A stretch of DNA of 7,937 nt from an uncultured Hyphomicrobiales bacterium (GTDB lineage Bacteria > Pseudomonadota > Alphaproteobacteria > Rhizobiales > Beijerinckiaceae). This document shows positions 1-7,246 of the stretch, in pieces. Location of the stretch: NCBI GenBank assembly GCA_903903935.1, contig CAIVAX010000448.1:1-7937 (forward strand), given 5' to 3'. A program made the position numbers and the translations under genes. The notes under the pieces were generated by a model. It ran no database searches. It saw only the letters and a program-made list of their open reading frames with translations, and was not told the DNA's origin. How positions within the stretch are numbered: position 1 is the first letter of the stretch; the number at the start of each line of letters is the position of its first letter.

Positions 1-415
1 CCCAGCTCAGCTTGTAGTCGATCATGATCTGTAGATATTCGTCATGAAGCTTCTTGTTCTTGGCCTCCGTTGTGTTGACGAGGTCGGTGAACATTTTCTG
101 GGAGCGCTGATCTCCACGAACCGCATTGACTGCAATTGAGCGCATCACCGCTTGTGCCATTGGCACAGTCACAACCTTTGTGCCGTCTTTCACTTTGATC
201 GTGCGATAGGCTTCGGCGATCACGATGTCCCTGAGCCGCTCCTCATTGAGTGCGGGCATCCGGTTCTTGGAGCCTTTGGGGCGCCCCCTCGGGTTGCCGG
301 ACTTGCCTTTGACAAAGCGGGTTGTGGCGGGTGGCTTGCCATAGCCCACCTCATAGGACCGGTCCGGGGTCTGGTTCTTCAGGGCCTTGAACTTCTTCAG
401 CAGATCATCGCTCAT
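1..415 (-). CDS. DUF5681 domain-containing protein, partial (C-terminus beyond left edge)
   Basis: This reading frame starts at ATG 415-413 and stays open to the window edge, giving 138 residues. It contains the DUF5681 signature: VGYGKPP at about residues 23-29, then a basic glycine-rich stretch with KGKSGNPRGRPKGSKN at about 36-51. The stretch resembles a short DNA-binding AT-hook or loop, but no biochemical role is established that I know of. The start is supported by a ribosome binding site, GGAG, seven bases upstream. The ATG overlaps the TGA stop of the upstream methyltransferase gene (ATGA), which implies translational coupling and one operon. Proteins of this family are commonly found in prophages and other integrated elements of alphaproteobacteria, often near ParB-like methyltransferases and packaging genes. 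A role as a packaging or DNA-recognition accessory factor is my inference. The family call is fairly sure; the function is unknown. Confidence 0.85.
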   Translation of the reverse strand, partial: MSDDLLKKFKALKNQTPDRSYEVGYGKPPATTRFVKGKSGNPRGRPKGSKNRMPALNEERLRDIVIAEAYRTIKVKDGTKVVTVPMAQAVMRSIAVNAVRGDQRSQKMFTDLVNTTEAKNKKLHDEYLQIMIDYKLSW

Positions 416-1797
416 TGGGTCTCTCCCTGGGTCTTGGTCGGGGTGGGCAGGCCACATGCAATGAGCTCGGCGTCCTCATGCGCGAAGGCTTCAATTCGGG
501 CGAGGATCTTGTCGCAATAGTTTGGGTCGTATTCGCAGATGTAGCCTCGCCTGCCTGTCTTATGAGCCGCAATCATGGTCGAGCCTGAGCCCCCGAAGAG
601 ATCCAGCACGATGTCACCGCGACCCGATACATCCAGCATGGCATCAGCCAGCATCCGGACGGGCTTTACGGTCGGGTGCAGGGCCAATTCCTCAAGGCGG
701 TTGGCCTTCATCGTATTGATACCCGCATACTCCCAGACATTCGTTCGGTAACGCCCATGCTGCCCCAATTCAAAATTATTGAGGTGGGGCGCGCTGCCAT
801 TCTTGAAGACGAAAATCAGCTCGTGCCTGGACCGGTAGAAGGTTCCCATGCCGCCATTGTCTTTGACCCAGACATTGAGGTTCTTGAGCTCACTATAGAC
901 ACCGCCGGCTGCCTCTTCGACCTCGCCCATGTGGCGCCAATCCATGAAGATGTAATGGATTGAGCCATCCATGCTGAATGTGACCAGATTGATGAAGGAG
1001 GCTTTCAGAAAAGCAATGAACTCAGTCTTTGTCATCTCGCCTGACGCCATGGCAAATTCGCCATGTTTGATTTTGCCCAATCCTCCGACATTCCCCTGTA
1101 TTTTGACGTTATAAGGAGGGTCTGTGATCACCATGGTGGCGAGCTCGCCATCCATGAGAGCTGCCACGACCTCCCTTTCGCGCGCGTCCCCACAGATCAG
1201 CTTATGGAGGCCAACCCGATAAATATCGCCGGGACGGCAGCGGCGCAGGGTCAATACCACGTCAGTCAATCGGTCGTCGTGCGGATTGTCAGGCTCTTCT
1301 GGCTTTTGGGACCTGATTACTTGGTCGATTTCGGGAAGCGAAAAGCCGGTAACCGTCAGGTCAAAGCCCGGCGTAAGGCCCATGAGCGCCTGCAATTCTT
1401 CGGCGAGCAAGTCTTCGTCCCAGCCAGCATTCGATGCCAGCTTATTGTCGGCGATAATATAAGCCCGCTTTTGCGCCTGGCTCATATGACTGACACGGAC
1501 GCAGGGGATGCTTGCTAGCCCTAAAAGCTTTGCAGCTTCCAAGCGGCCATGGCCAGCAAGGACTCTATTATCCTCATCAATGAGGGCTGGGACCGTAAAC
1601 CCGAACTCCTGAATGCTCCGGGCAATTTCGCGGACCTGCTTTTTGGAATGGGTCCGTGGGTTTTTTGGCGAGGGTTTGATGTCCTCGACCTGCACGAGCT
1701 CGAGAATCCTCGTCAGCTGGGCTTGAGCTGCTTGGAGCTGGGTATCGAGTTTGATGGAATGTTTGGCTTTATGCGAAGTCTTACGGTTCTGGGGCAT
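412..1797 (-). CDS. ParB-like nuclease domain / site-specific DNA methyltransferase fusion (beta class)
   Basis: A 461-residue protein with two domains. Residues about 37-121 form a ParB/Srx-like domain, with the core GHGRLEAAKLLG and a following ADNKLA segment. Residues about 190-450 form an N6-adenine/N4-cytosine methyltransferase: CGDAR near 202, catalytic DPPY at 226-229, HPTVKP at 374-379 and the AdoMet-binding FGGSGS at 401-406. Motif IV precedes motif I, with the target-recognition region between them, which defines the beta class that also includes CcrM. The protein should methylate an adenine or cytosine in a specific site; the site cannot be read from the sequence. The frame is open upstream to an ATG at 1836. 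I chose ATG 1797 because AAGGAGG lies five bases before it, a near-ideal ribosome binding site. No cognate restriction gene is visible, so it is probably an orphan phage-type or mobile-element enzyme. It overlaps the DUF5681 gene by four bases. Confidence 0.93.
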   Translation of the reverse strand: MPQNRKTSHKAKHSIKLDTQLQAAQAQLTRILELVQVEDIKPSPKNPRTHSKKQVREIARSIQEFGFTVPALIDEDNRVLAGHGRLEAAKLLGLASIPCVRVSHMSQAQKRAYIIADNKLASNAGWDEDLLAEELQALMGLTPGFDLTVTGFSLPEIDQVIRSQKPEEPDNPHDDRLTDVVLTLRRCRPGDIYRVGLHKLICGDAREREVVAALMDGELATMVITDPPYNVKIQGNVGGLGKIKHGEFAMASGEMTKTEFIAFLKASFINLVTFSMDGSIHYIFMDWRHMGEVEEAAGGVYSELKNLNVWVKDNGGMGTFYRSRHELIFVFKNGSAPHLNNFELGQHGRYRTNVWEYAGINTMKANRLEELALHPTVKPVRMLADAMLDVSGRGDIVLDLFGGSGSTMIAAHKTGRRGYICEYDPNYCDKILARIEAFAHEDAELIACGLPTPTKTQGETQ

Positions 1798-1961
1798 AGG
1801 AGCCTCCTTGCTAGAACCCTCATGTGCAAGGCGCACTAAGAGCTCAGGTTTCGGATGCTGCCCATGCCCACACCGGGGGGCCGGCCGCGCGGTCTATTCG
1901 TTTTCACAAAGCAGCGCGCTTTGTATGGCAACGCCGGGTCGCCTAACTTTCGACAGTCAAT

Positions 1962-1989
1962 AGATTACTGATTCTGGCAATATCGTCAA
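1962..1989 (-). promoter_or_regulatory. Candidate promoter for the methyltransferase-DUF5681 operon
   Basis: On the minus strand TTGACG (1989-1984) is followed after 16 bases by TAATCT (1967-1962). The -35 is close to the sigma-70 consensus; the -10 is only a partial match. It would give a leader of roughly 155 bases before the ATG at 1797. A 5-bp inverted repeat AGTTA/TAACT (1996-2000 and 2007-2011) lies just upstream and could be an operator. This rests on pattern matching only. Confidence 0.3.
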
Positions 1990-2115
1990 TATATTAGTTA
2001 AATACATAACTTAAAATAATACAAACTCGACAAGACCGGATACGGCAGGCTGATTTGCAATTAGCTCCTTAGATCCATTTTATGCCCAGCAAAAACATGA
2101 CATATAGCAACAATC

Positions 2116-2251
2116 TCCCTGTTTTTTTCTAAATAATTCCCTGTTCTGGAATCTGCCTTTTTTTCAAAAAGCCAATAAATACGAGGTGAATCAAACAAAC
2201 GCTCAGTTTACGGGCCTAAATATCTCTGGATTATCCCTGTAAATTCCCTGT
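2116..2251. repeat. Four-copy TCCCTGT short repeat cluster
   Basis: The heptamer TCCCTGT occurs at 2116-2122, 2138-2144, 2234-2240 and 2245-2251, always on the plus strand. Start-to-start spacings are 22, 96 and 11 bases; 22 and 11 correspond to whole helical turns. The second copy is part of an inverted repeat, ATTCC (2136-2140) and GGAAT (2148-2152). The last copy is followed within 20 bases by AGAGACCGGTTCG. From memory, similar TTCCCTGT clusters followed by a GAGACCGGTTCG-like string recur in non-coding DNA of other alphaproteobacteria, but I cannot verify that here. The repeats are certain; their role is not. Confidence 0.6.
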
Positions 2252-2407
2252 TATTGAATTAAGTAGAGACCGGTTCGGCCAGACTGCCTCCTCCGCCAGA
2301 AGATTCCTCGCCGGTGCTGTTTTGGAACTGTTGTTCGTCAGAATTTGGTTTGGCTGACCCAGCGCCCCATGTATGAGTGTGTCTCTTAGGTCTTGCCCGG
2401 TGAAGTC

Positions 2408-4549
2408 ATGTCTGTGTCCCCATCCTCAAGCGCGCCTGTTTCTCATGGTGCGCCTGCCTTAAGTGGTGCTTCTGCGCTGAGTGAGCCGTCCAGCGCCAAG
2501 CCACTTTTCTCTTATCGCAAATATTGGGCGCATCGGTTTGGCACGGCCCCCTTCTTTCCCATGTCGCGCGCCGAGATGGAGCAATTGGGGTGGGATTCGT
2601 GCGATATTATTCTGGTCACGGGGGATGCTTATATTGATCATCCCAGTTTTGGCATGGCTTTGGTGGCGCGCTTGTTGGAGGCGCAGGGATTTCGCGTTGG
2701 CATGATTGCCCAGCCCGATTGGCGCGATGCCTCAGCCTTTAAAGCGCTGGGCAAGCCCAATCTGTTTTTTGGTGTCACCTCGGGCAATATGGACTCAATG
2801 GTGAACCGCTATACGTCGGATCGTCGTCTGCGCCATAATGATAGCTATACGCCGGGCGGTGAGGGCGGCAAGCGGCCTGATCGCGCTGTCATTGTCTATG
2901 CGCAGCGCTGCGCCGAAGCATTTCCCGAGGCGCCGATTGTGCTGGGTGGCATAGAGGCCTCGCTGCGGCGCATTGCGCATTATGATTATTGGTCAGACAA
3001 AGTGCGCCGCTCCATTCTGGTGGATGCCAAGGCCGATCTGCTGCTCTATGGCAATGCCGAGCGTGCCTTGGTGGAAGTGGCGCATCGCATTGCCAAGAGC
3101 GGCCTTAAAAGTGATTTCAGCGATGTGCGCGGTCTGGCCTTTTTGCGCAATGCTTTGCCAGAGGGCTGGCAGGAGGCTGCGGCTGATAATATTGACAGTC
3201 CCGATGAAGGCCTGCGCCGCAAGCATAAACGGACTGAGCCCACAGTCCTGCGCATGCCTTCTTATGAGCAGGTGGCGGGCGATAAAGAACTCTATGCGCG
3301 CGCCTCACGTGTGCTGCATAAGGAATCCAATCCCGGCAATGCGCTGCCGCTCATTCAGCGGCATGGCGATAAAGAGCTTTGGCTAACCCCGCCGCCCATT
3401 CCTTTGACCACCGAAGAAATGGATGGCGTCTATGGCTTGCCCTATGCGCGGGCGCCGCATCCGCTCTATGCAGGAGAGAAAATTCCAGCCTGGGATATGA
3501 TCCGCCATTCTGTCACCATTATGCGCGGCTGTTTTGGCGGCTGTTCCTTTTGTTCCATCACCGAACATGAGGGGCGGATTATTCAATCGCGCTCTGAACA
3601 ATCGATTTTGAAAGAGATTAAAGTTATCCGCGATAAGACGGAAGGTTTTACCGGTGTCATCTCCGACATTGGCGGACCAACAGCCAATATGTATCGCATT
3701 GGCTGCAAGGATAAAGAGACGGAGGCTGTGTGCCGTCGCCCCTCTTGCGTCTATCCTGACATTTGCAAAAATCTCAACACAAGCCATGATCCGCTGATCC
3801 AGCTCTATCGCAAAGTGCGCGCTGTGCCGGGCGTGAAAAAGGTCAATGTGGCATCGGGCGTGCGTTATGATTTGGCGGTTGAGAGTCCCGAATATGTGAA
3901 AGAGCTGGTCGAACATCATGTGGGCGGCTATCTCAAAATTGCGCCAGAACATACCGAAGATGGCCCGCTCTCAAAAATGATGAAGCCGGGCATTGGCAGC
4001 TATGATGCGTTCAAAAAGCTGTTCGATGAAGCCGCCAAAAAGGCGGGTAAGAAATATTTTCTCATTCCTTATTTCATCGCTGCCCATCCTGGCACCAGCG
4101 ATGAGGATATGATGAATCTGGCGCTCTGGCTGAAGAAGAATAATTATCGCGCTGATCAGGTGCAGACCTATCTGCCCTCGCCCATGGCGCTTTCAACAGC
4201 GATGTATCACACCGGCTTTAATCCGCTCAAACCGGTGCGGCGCGGCGCTTCAGAGCCGGTTGAAAGCGTGCATGGTCTGCGCCAAAGGCGGCTGCATAAG
4301 GCCTTTTTGCGCTATCATGATGCAGAAAATTGGCCGCTTCTGCGCGAGGCGCTCAAAGCCATGGGCCGCGCTGATTTGATTGGACCGGGCAAACATCAAC
4401 TCGTGCCCAATTGGCAACCGGCGGGTACAGGCGTGCAAGGCGAGGGCAAGCGCATTGGCCATAAGGGCCGCCAACGCCCCGGCAGTCCACAAGCACAAAA
4501 ATTTCTCACCAAAGGCGTGCCACCAGGCAAGCCAATTGGGAAAGGATAA
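2408..4549 (+). CDS. ygiQ: YgiQ family radical SAM protein
   Basis: A complete 713-residue member of the YgiQ (UPF0313) family, close to the usual length of about 700-740. The conserved N-terminal domain begins at FSYRKYW (about residue 34) and includes [13 protein letters not shown] (about 70-82). It is followed by a radical SAM core whose CX3CX2C cluster, CFGGCSFC, places cysteines at about 375, 379 and 382. These should hold a [4Fe-4S] cluster that cleaves S-adenosylmethionine. The C-terminal part matches the DUF3362 region and ends in a basic Gly/Pro/Lys-rich tail. The reaction and substrate of YgiQ are not established. The first 30 or so residues are a Ser/Ala/Pro-rich, low-complexity extension. 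I chose ATG 2408; a TTG at 2393 in the same frame would add five residues, and neither start has a convincing ribosome binding site. The gene is monocistronic and convergent with the DUF2971 gene, 16 bases away, with no terminator in the gap. Confidence 0.95.
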   Translation: MSVSPSSSAPVSHGAPALSGASALSEPSSAKPLFSYRKYWAHRFGTAPFFPMSRAEMEQLGWDSCDIILVTGDAYIDHPSFGMALVARLLEAQGFRVGMIAQPDWRDASAFKALGKPNLFFGVTSGNMDSMVNRYTSDRRLRHNDSYTPGGEGGKRPDRAVIVYAQRCAEAFPEAPIVLGGIEASLRRIAHYDYWSDKVRRSILVDAKADLLLYGNAERALVEVAHRIAKSGLKSDFSDVRGLAFLRNALPEGWQEAAADNIDSPDEGLRRKHKRTEPTVLRMPSYEQVAGDKELYARASRVLHKESNPGNALPLIQRHGDKELWLTPPPIPLTTEEMDGVYGLPYARAPHPLYAGEKIPAWDMIRHSVTIMRGCFGGCSFCSITEHEGRIIQSRSEQSILKEIKVIRDKTEGFTGVISDIGGPTANMYRIGCKDKETEAVCRRPSCVYPDICKNLNTSHDPLIQLYRKVRAVPGVKKVNVASGVRYDLAVESPEYVKELVEHHVGGYLKIAPEHTEDGPLSKMMKPGIGSYDAFKKLFDEAAKKAGKKYFLIPYFIAAHPGTSDEDMMNLALWLKKNNYRADQVQTYLPSPMALSTAMYHTGFNPLKPVRRGASEPVESVHGLRQRRLHKAFLRYHDAENWPLLREALKAMGRADLIGPGKHQLVPNWQPAGTGVQGEGKRIGHKGRQRPGSPQAQKFLTKGVPPGKPIGKG

Positions 4550-4565
4550 CGTCGCAGTTCAACTA

Positions 4566-5555
4566 TCAGCCTGCGCGATAGGGAGTTTCTGAGCGAAGGA
4601 TCTTTATATTAGGATTGGCTTTGCGAGATTTGAGAAAGGTTTCTACTGTTAGCTCCGCTTGTCGATGAGAAGAGGGACCAACAATAATCTCGGCAATGTG
4701 ATCTAATAAATTACCCTTATGACAGTAGCTCGTGTAGGGAACGATTTCGCTGCCCCTAAGCCTTGTTTTGACATATTCACTAAAATTTTTCGTTTCCCCG
4801 AGCATGATCAGCCTAACCTCTTTTTCTTGCGAGTAGGCACAATGCTTTGCTTTGAGGCAGTTCCAAAGTAAGGGCCATGCAATTAAGCTCTTAGAAATTT
4901 GCTTAAAGAAATTTTCCTTATGTGAATCTGTTGAAGGCTCGCTATTTAGATCGATCGCCTTGAAACGGATTTTCATCGCTTTTTGAATTGCACATCTTTG
5001 GAGCGCCATAAGCTCATTGGGACAATATATAACAGGCGCTACAAAGACATTCTCATTGGCTTTTTCAGAGGGTGCGTCTCCAGAGCTAAATAGGCTTTCT
5101 GAGAACCCGATTGCATAGCCTCTGCCATTATCTGCATAGGCTCTCCATTGGCTTAGATTGTCTGGATCTCTGCTGAAACTGCCAATAAAGAAATCTAGAA
5201 CTTTAAATTTCTCAGATACAAAAATTTCATATTGAAATTCCAGAAAACCCTGCTCTCGTTCAGTAGCGACCTTCTGAAGATCCTTGATAACTTTCTTAGT
5301 AATTTCGATCCCATGTTCAATTTCAGTTGGATCGTTTAGGTGACGATAATCCGTAAACCAGATTGATTTACTGTCAAATATTCCGGTAAGGCCGAGCCCA
5401 TTGGTGTAATGATAAAGTGTGTTAGTGATTTTGTTTGCCTCTTGCTCTGCGTCTGACTTTTTCTCGCTCCATTCCTTAAATTCTCTGATCGCTTCTCGAA
5501 ACTGCGAAGGGAGGTTATCATCGGATTCTTGGTTGAGGTATTTGTCTCCTGACAT
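4566..5555 (-). CDS. DUF2971 domain-containing protein, function unknown
   Basis: A complete 329-residue protein with the hallmarks of DUF2971: LYHYT (47-51), SIWFTDYRHLNDPTE (64-78), FIGSFSRDPDNLSQWRAYAD and GRGYAIGF (about 123-151), a KH..YSQEKEVRLI block (237-250) and EIIVGPSS (289-296). A charged, helical N-terminal segment of about 45 residues precedes the domain. There is no signal peptide or membrane segment, so it is probably cytoplasmic. The frame is open to a TTG at 5576. I chose ATG 5555 because AAGGAG lies ten bases upstream. The gene is visibly more AT-rich than ygiQ and the ribosomal genes, and it lies alone between two backbone units, which suggests horizontal acquisition. No function is established. 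The pattern of an N-terminal H-Y-T plus a later E-x-E (E244, E246) loosely recalls ADP-ribosyltransferase folds; this is my inference only. Confidence 0.88.
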   Translation of the reverse strand: MSGDKYLNQESDDNLPSQFREAIREFKEWSEKKSDAEQEANKITNTLYHYTNGLGLTGIFDSKSIWFTDYRHLNDPTEIEHGIEITKKVIKDLQKVATEREQGFLEFQYEIFVSEKFKVLDFFIGSFSRDPDNLSQWRAYADNGRGYAIGFSESLFSSGDAPSEKANENVFVAPVIYCPNELMALQRCAIQKAMKIRFKAIDLNSEPSTDSHKENFFKQISKSLIAWPLLWNCLKAKHCAYSQEKEVRLIMLGETKNFSEYVKTRLRGSEIVPYTSYCHKGNLLDHIAEIIVGPSSHRQAELTVETFLKSRKANPNIKILRSETPYRAG

Positions 5556-5865
5556 GGGCTCACAACTCCTTTGCAAAATTTGATTTCTACAAAATTAGTC
5601 TATGCTTGAAGCCAAATGAGCGGACTAGATGCAAGCAGACTGCTGACTCAGCTCGCGCTAACCGACCATCAACGCACAGGGCAATGAGTCAAAAGACTCT
5701 TCTCTACGTCTTGTTCAAAAATTCTCAATCAAATGGTGTTTCGAGGATGGGCAAATTATTCCGCTCTCGATGAGAAGTTACAAGTGTTTTCTTGTCCCCG
5801 AATGCGTGGCGACAAAACTCTAGCCTAGTTCGCGATGAGCTCTGTCTTGCCACCACGCAAGCCAT
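5556..5865. other. Gene-free region between DUF2971 gene and rplT terminator
   Basis: About 310 bases without a credible gene. It should contain the promoter of the DUF2971 gene on the minus strand, but I see no clear -35/-10 pair. A perfect inverted repeat, GAGTC-AAAA-GACTC, lies at 5686-5699; both arms are GANTC, the CcrM methylation site of alphaproteobacteria. A 23-codon plus-strand frame at 5616-5687 lacks a ribosome binding site. Confidence 0.5.
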
Positions 5866-5891
5866 AAAAAAGGCCCGCGTGAGCGGGCCTT
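5866..5891 (-). terminator. Intrinsic terminator of the rpmI-rplT operon
   Basis: Read on the minus strand, a 9-bp stem AAGGCCCGC/GCGGGCCTT closes a four-base TCAC loop, and its 3' arm runs into TTTTTT (5871-5866). It begins about 45 bases after the rplT stop. The plus-strand side has no comparable T run, so termination is expected mainly for rplT transcription. Confidence 0.92.
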
Positions 5892-5935
5892 GATTGATCG
5901 TCTAGGGTATGATCGCTTGAAGCGCTTGGCTCAGC

Positions 5936-6295
5936 TCACGCTGGCAGAGCAGCTTTAGCCTTTTCCACCAGAGCCGCAAAGGCGGCAGGCTGGGTGATGG
6001 CGAGATCAGAGAGAACCTTACGATCCACTTCAATGCCTGCACGCAGCAGACCATTGATAAAGCGGCTATAGGTCAGGCCCAATTCACGCACAGCGGCATT
6101 GAGACGCTGAATCCACAAAGCGCGAATGGTGCGCTTGCGATTTTTGCGATCGCGATAGGCATATTGCATGGATTTATCGACAGCAGCCTTTGCTGCGCGA
6201 ATGGTATTTTTGCGACGGCCGCGGAATCCCTTGGCAGCATCGAGTGTCTTTTTATGTTTGGCATGTGACGTAACGCCACGTTTAACGCGAGCCAT
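5936..6295 (-). CDS. rplT: 50S ribosomal protein L20
   Basis: A complete 119-residue L20, the usual length for the family. The sequence begins [16 protein letters not shown], continues with the conserved [13 protein letters not shown] and [20 protein letters not shown] blocks (about 24-66), and has the globular C-terminal half with [11 protein letters not shown] (about 73-83). L20 binds 23S rRNA early in assembly of the large subunit; in several bacteria it also represses its own operon by binding the mRNA leader. The start ATG at 6295 has AGGAG seven bases upstream. It follows rpmI by 43 bases in the same operon and is closed by a strong terminator. pheS and pheT, which follow rplT in many alphaproteobacteria, are absent here. 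Confidence 0.98.
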   Translation of the reverse strand: MARVKRGVTSHAKHKKTLDAAKGFRGRRKNTIRAAKAAVDKSMQYAYRDRKNRKRTIRALWIQRLNAAVRELGLTYSRFINGLLRAGIEVDRKVLSDLAITQPAAFAALVEKAKAALPA

Positions 6296-6338
6296 GATGA
6301 TCTCCTGTTAAGATCTGCAGACTGGAAAGGAACCGACT

Positions 6339-6539
6339 TCAGCCGTTGGGCAGGAAGTATTTTTTGATGTTGTCACCATCGGTCTTGAACAGAACATTGG
6401 TGCCGCGCAGGTTCCTGATCTGCTTTTTGGTCCGCTTGATCATGCCATGGCGCTTACCGGCTTGGGCATAGACAACTTTGCCAGTACCGGTGATCTTAAA
6501 GCGCTTTTTAGCGCCTGATTTGGTCTTCAACTTGGGCAT
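6339..6539 (-). CDS. rpmI: 50S ribosomal protein L35
   Basis: A complete 66-residue L35 starting [15 protein letters not shown], with the family's basic composition and [19 protein letters not shown] in the middle, ending KKYFLPNG. It is a small component of the large ribosomal subunit. The frame is open four codons further upstream. I chose ATG 6539 because it gives the canonical MPKLKT start and has GGAG six bases upstream (6549-6546). It is the first gene of the rpmI-rplT operon; infC is not adjacent, since the next gene upstream encodes an unrelated SH3-domain protein. The ribosome binding site lies within small hairpins that could regulate translation (see the leader entry). Confidence 0.97.
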   Translation of the reverse strand: MPKLKTKSGAKKRFKITGTGKVVYAQAGKRHGMIKRTKKQIRNLRGTNVLFKTDGDNIKKYFLPNG

Positions 6540-6570
6540 TTGGCTCTCCAAAATAGATGGTTACCCATCT
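6539..6570 (-). promoter_or_regulatory. Candidate structured leader masking the rpmI ribosome binding site
   Basis: On the minus strand two perfect hairpins lie directly before rpmI. The first is AGATGG-GTAA-CCATCT (6570-6555), a 6-bp stem with a GNRA-type tetraloop. The second is TTTGG-AGAG-CCAAA (6552-6539); it takes in the SD and the A of the start codon. An alternative pairing, ACCC with GGGT across 6576-6562, would disrupt the first hairpin. L20 is known to repress rpmI-rplT through mRNA structure in E. coli and Bacillus; applying that here is inference. Confidence 0.4.
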
Positions 6571-6662
6571 TTCGGGTTATTGGGCCGGAGATTGACATCG
6601 CCGGTTCGCACAGGATGAGCGAGAGGACCGCCACGGCAGCCCTTTCAGCCGGTCGGTCCAGA

Positions 6663-6690
6663 GGGGGTCTCTTGCCAGAAATAGACCCCC
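6663..6690. repeat. 8-bp inverted repeat between SH3-protein gene and rpmI
   Basis: GGGGGTCT (6663-6670) and AGACCCCC (6683-6690) are perfect inverse complements with a 12-base loop. The hairpin starts about 30 bases after the stop of the SH3-protein gene, so it may mark the 3' end of that transcript, but no T run follows it. It could equally be a protein-binding site or part of the promoter region of rpmI-rplT. Confidence 0.5.
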
Positions 6691-6721
6691 AATGCAAGCC
6701 AGCGACTCTTGAATCAGTCAG

Positions 6722-7246
6722 TTAGGGGATTTTTTCGTCCGGATAGACCCCCCAAAGGGAGATCTTCTCAATATAGCCATCATAGCCATCGCCAAAGATG
6801 TGACAGAATTTGTCATCACAGGATTTGATATTGGCAATCACGCCCGGTTGCAGGCGGGCGATCATCTCCCCCGAACCGGCCTTGGCTTGCAGCACCATCA
6901 GCCCGTCTTTTTTCCAGGGCGCGACCAGAGCCGTCCGGCGTCCGGACAAAACCGTCTGCAAGACCCAGCCCTCTGTGCCCTCGGAATCGCGAACCCGCCG
7001 CCAATTCTCGAATTCTGCTGTAATTTCAATAGGTAATCCGGCCCGCTGAAAGACCCAAGAGGTGCGATGTTCGCGCGAGGGCCCCTCTCTGAGATTAACC
7101 CGGTCATATTTAAGGCTGACATAGCGAGGCACTTGCAGGCCTGTTGCAGGACCTGTTTGTTGTGCCTGAGCCATCGCTGCCAAGCCGAGGGTCAAACCCA
7201 AGGAGAGGACCAAAAGGCTCAATTTTCGCCAAAACCCCCGGCTCAT
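6722..7246 (-). CDS. Secreted SH3 domain-containing protein
   Basis: A 174-residue exported protein. Residues 1-28 form a typical Sec signal peptide: basic MSRGFWRK, a Leu-rich core, and cleavage likely after AMAQA before QQ. A bacterial SH3-like domain follows at about 42-104, with VNLREGPS, the WRRVRD strand and EGWVL. A second, more diverged SH3-like unit covers about 112-166, with Cys143 and Cys148 that could form a disulfide and the closing GYIEKISLWGVYP. Such proteins act in the periplasm, usually through binding cell-wall peptides, but the ligand here is unknown. An ATG at 7294 in the same frame has GGAG ten bases upstream and would add 16 residues. I prefer 7246 because it gives a normal signal peptide and the extra codons include TTA and AGG. 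The gene is divergent from the dehydrogenase gene, a neighbourhood I recognise from other alphaproteobacteria. Confidence 0.87.
   Translation of the reverse strand: MSRGFWRKLSLLVLSLGLTLGLAAMAQAQQTGPATGLQVPRYVSLKYDRVNLREGPSREHRTSWVFQRAGLPIEITAEFENWRRVRDSEGTEGWVLQTVLSGRRTALVAPWKKDGLMVLQAKAGSGEMIARLQPGVIANIKSCDDKFCHIFGDGYDGYIEKISLWGVYPDEKIP

Larger units (their letters stand above)
1798..2407. other. Gene-free, partly AT-rich border region between methyltransferase and ygiQ
   Basis: I find no credible gene on either strand in these 610 bases. Three zones are visible. The first, about 1840-1970, is GC-rich, including a run of G followed by CCGGCCGCGCGG near 1875. The second, about 1975-2270, is strongly AT-rich and holds the candidate methyltransferase promoter and the TCCCTGT repeats. 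The third, about 2270-2407, returns to backbone composition and leads into ygiQ. Short frames here have no ribosome binding sites or family resemblance. The composition break suggests the border of an integrated element, but I see no integrase gene, tRNA or clear attachment site. Confidence 0.6.

Noticed and set aside
1063..1518. 151-codon plus-strand open frame inside the methyltransferase gene
   Set aside because: It lies wholly antisense to a clear methyltransferase with DPPY and FGGSGS motifs, has no family resemblance, and is explained by codon bias of the real gene.
2116..2251. TCCCTGT copies considered as a CRISPR array
   Set aside because: The repeats are only seven bases, spacings are irregular (22, 96, 11), and no cas genes are visible.
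2973..3386. 137-codon plus-strand frame overlapping ygiQ in another frame
   Set aside because: It is a shadow of ygiQ rich in Cys, Met and Trp, with no family resemblance.
3383..3952. 189-codon minus-strand open frame inside ygiQ
   Set aside because: It is antisense to the radical SAM core of ygiQ, its His- and Ala-rich sequence matches no family I know, and no ribosome binding site precedes it.
4550..4565. Terminator between the convergent ygiQ and DUF2971 genes
   Set aside because: The 16-base gap has no hairpin or T run; any terminator must lie within the opposing coding sequence or be factor-dependent.
5616..5687. 23-codon plus-strand frame beginning MSGLDASRLL
   Set aside because: It is protein-like in feel, but too short, lacks a ribosome binding site and has no recognisable relative; it could be a gene remnant but cannot be supported.
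5577..5870. Possible tRNA or attachment site next to the DUF2971 gene
   Set aside because: I could not find a cloverleaf with a T-arm and acceptor stem, nor matching direct repeats on both sides of the gene.
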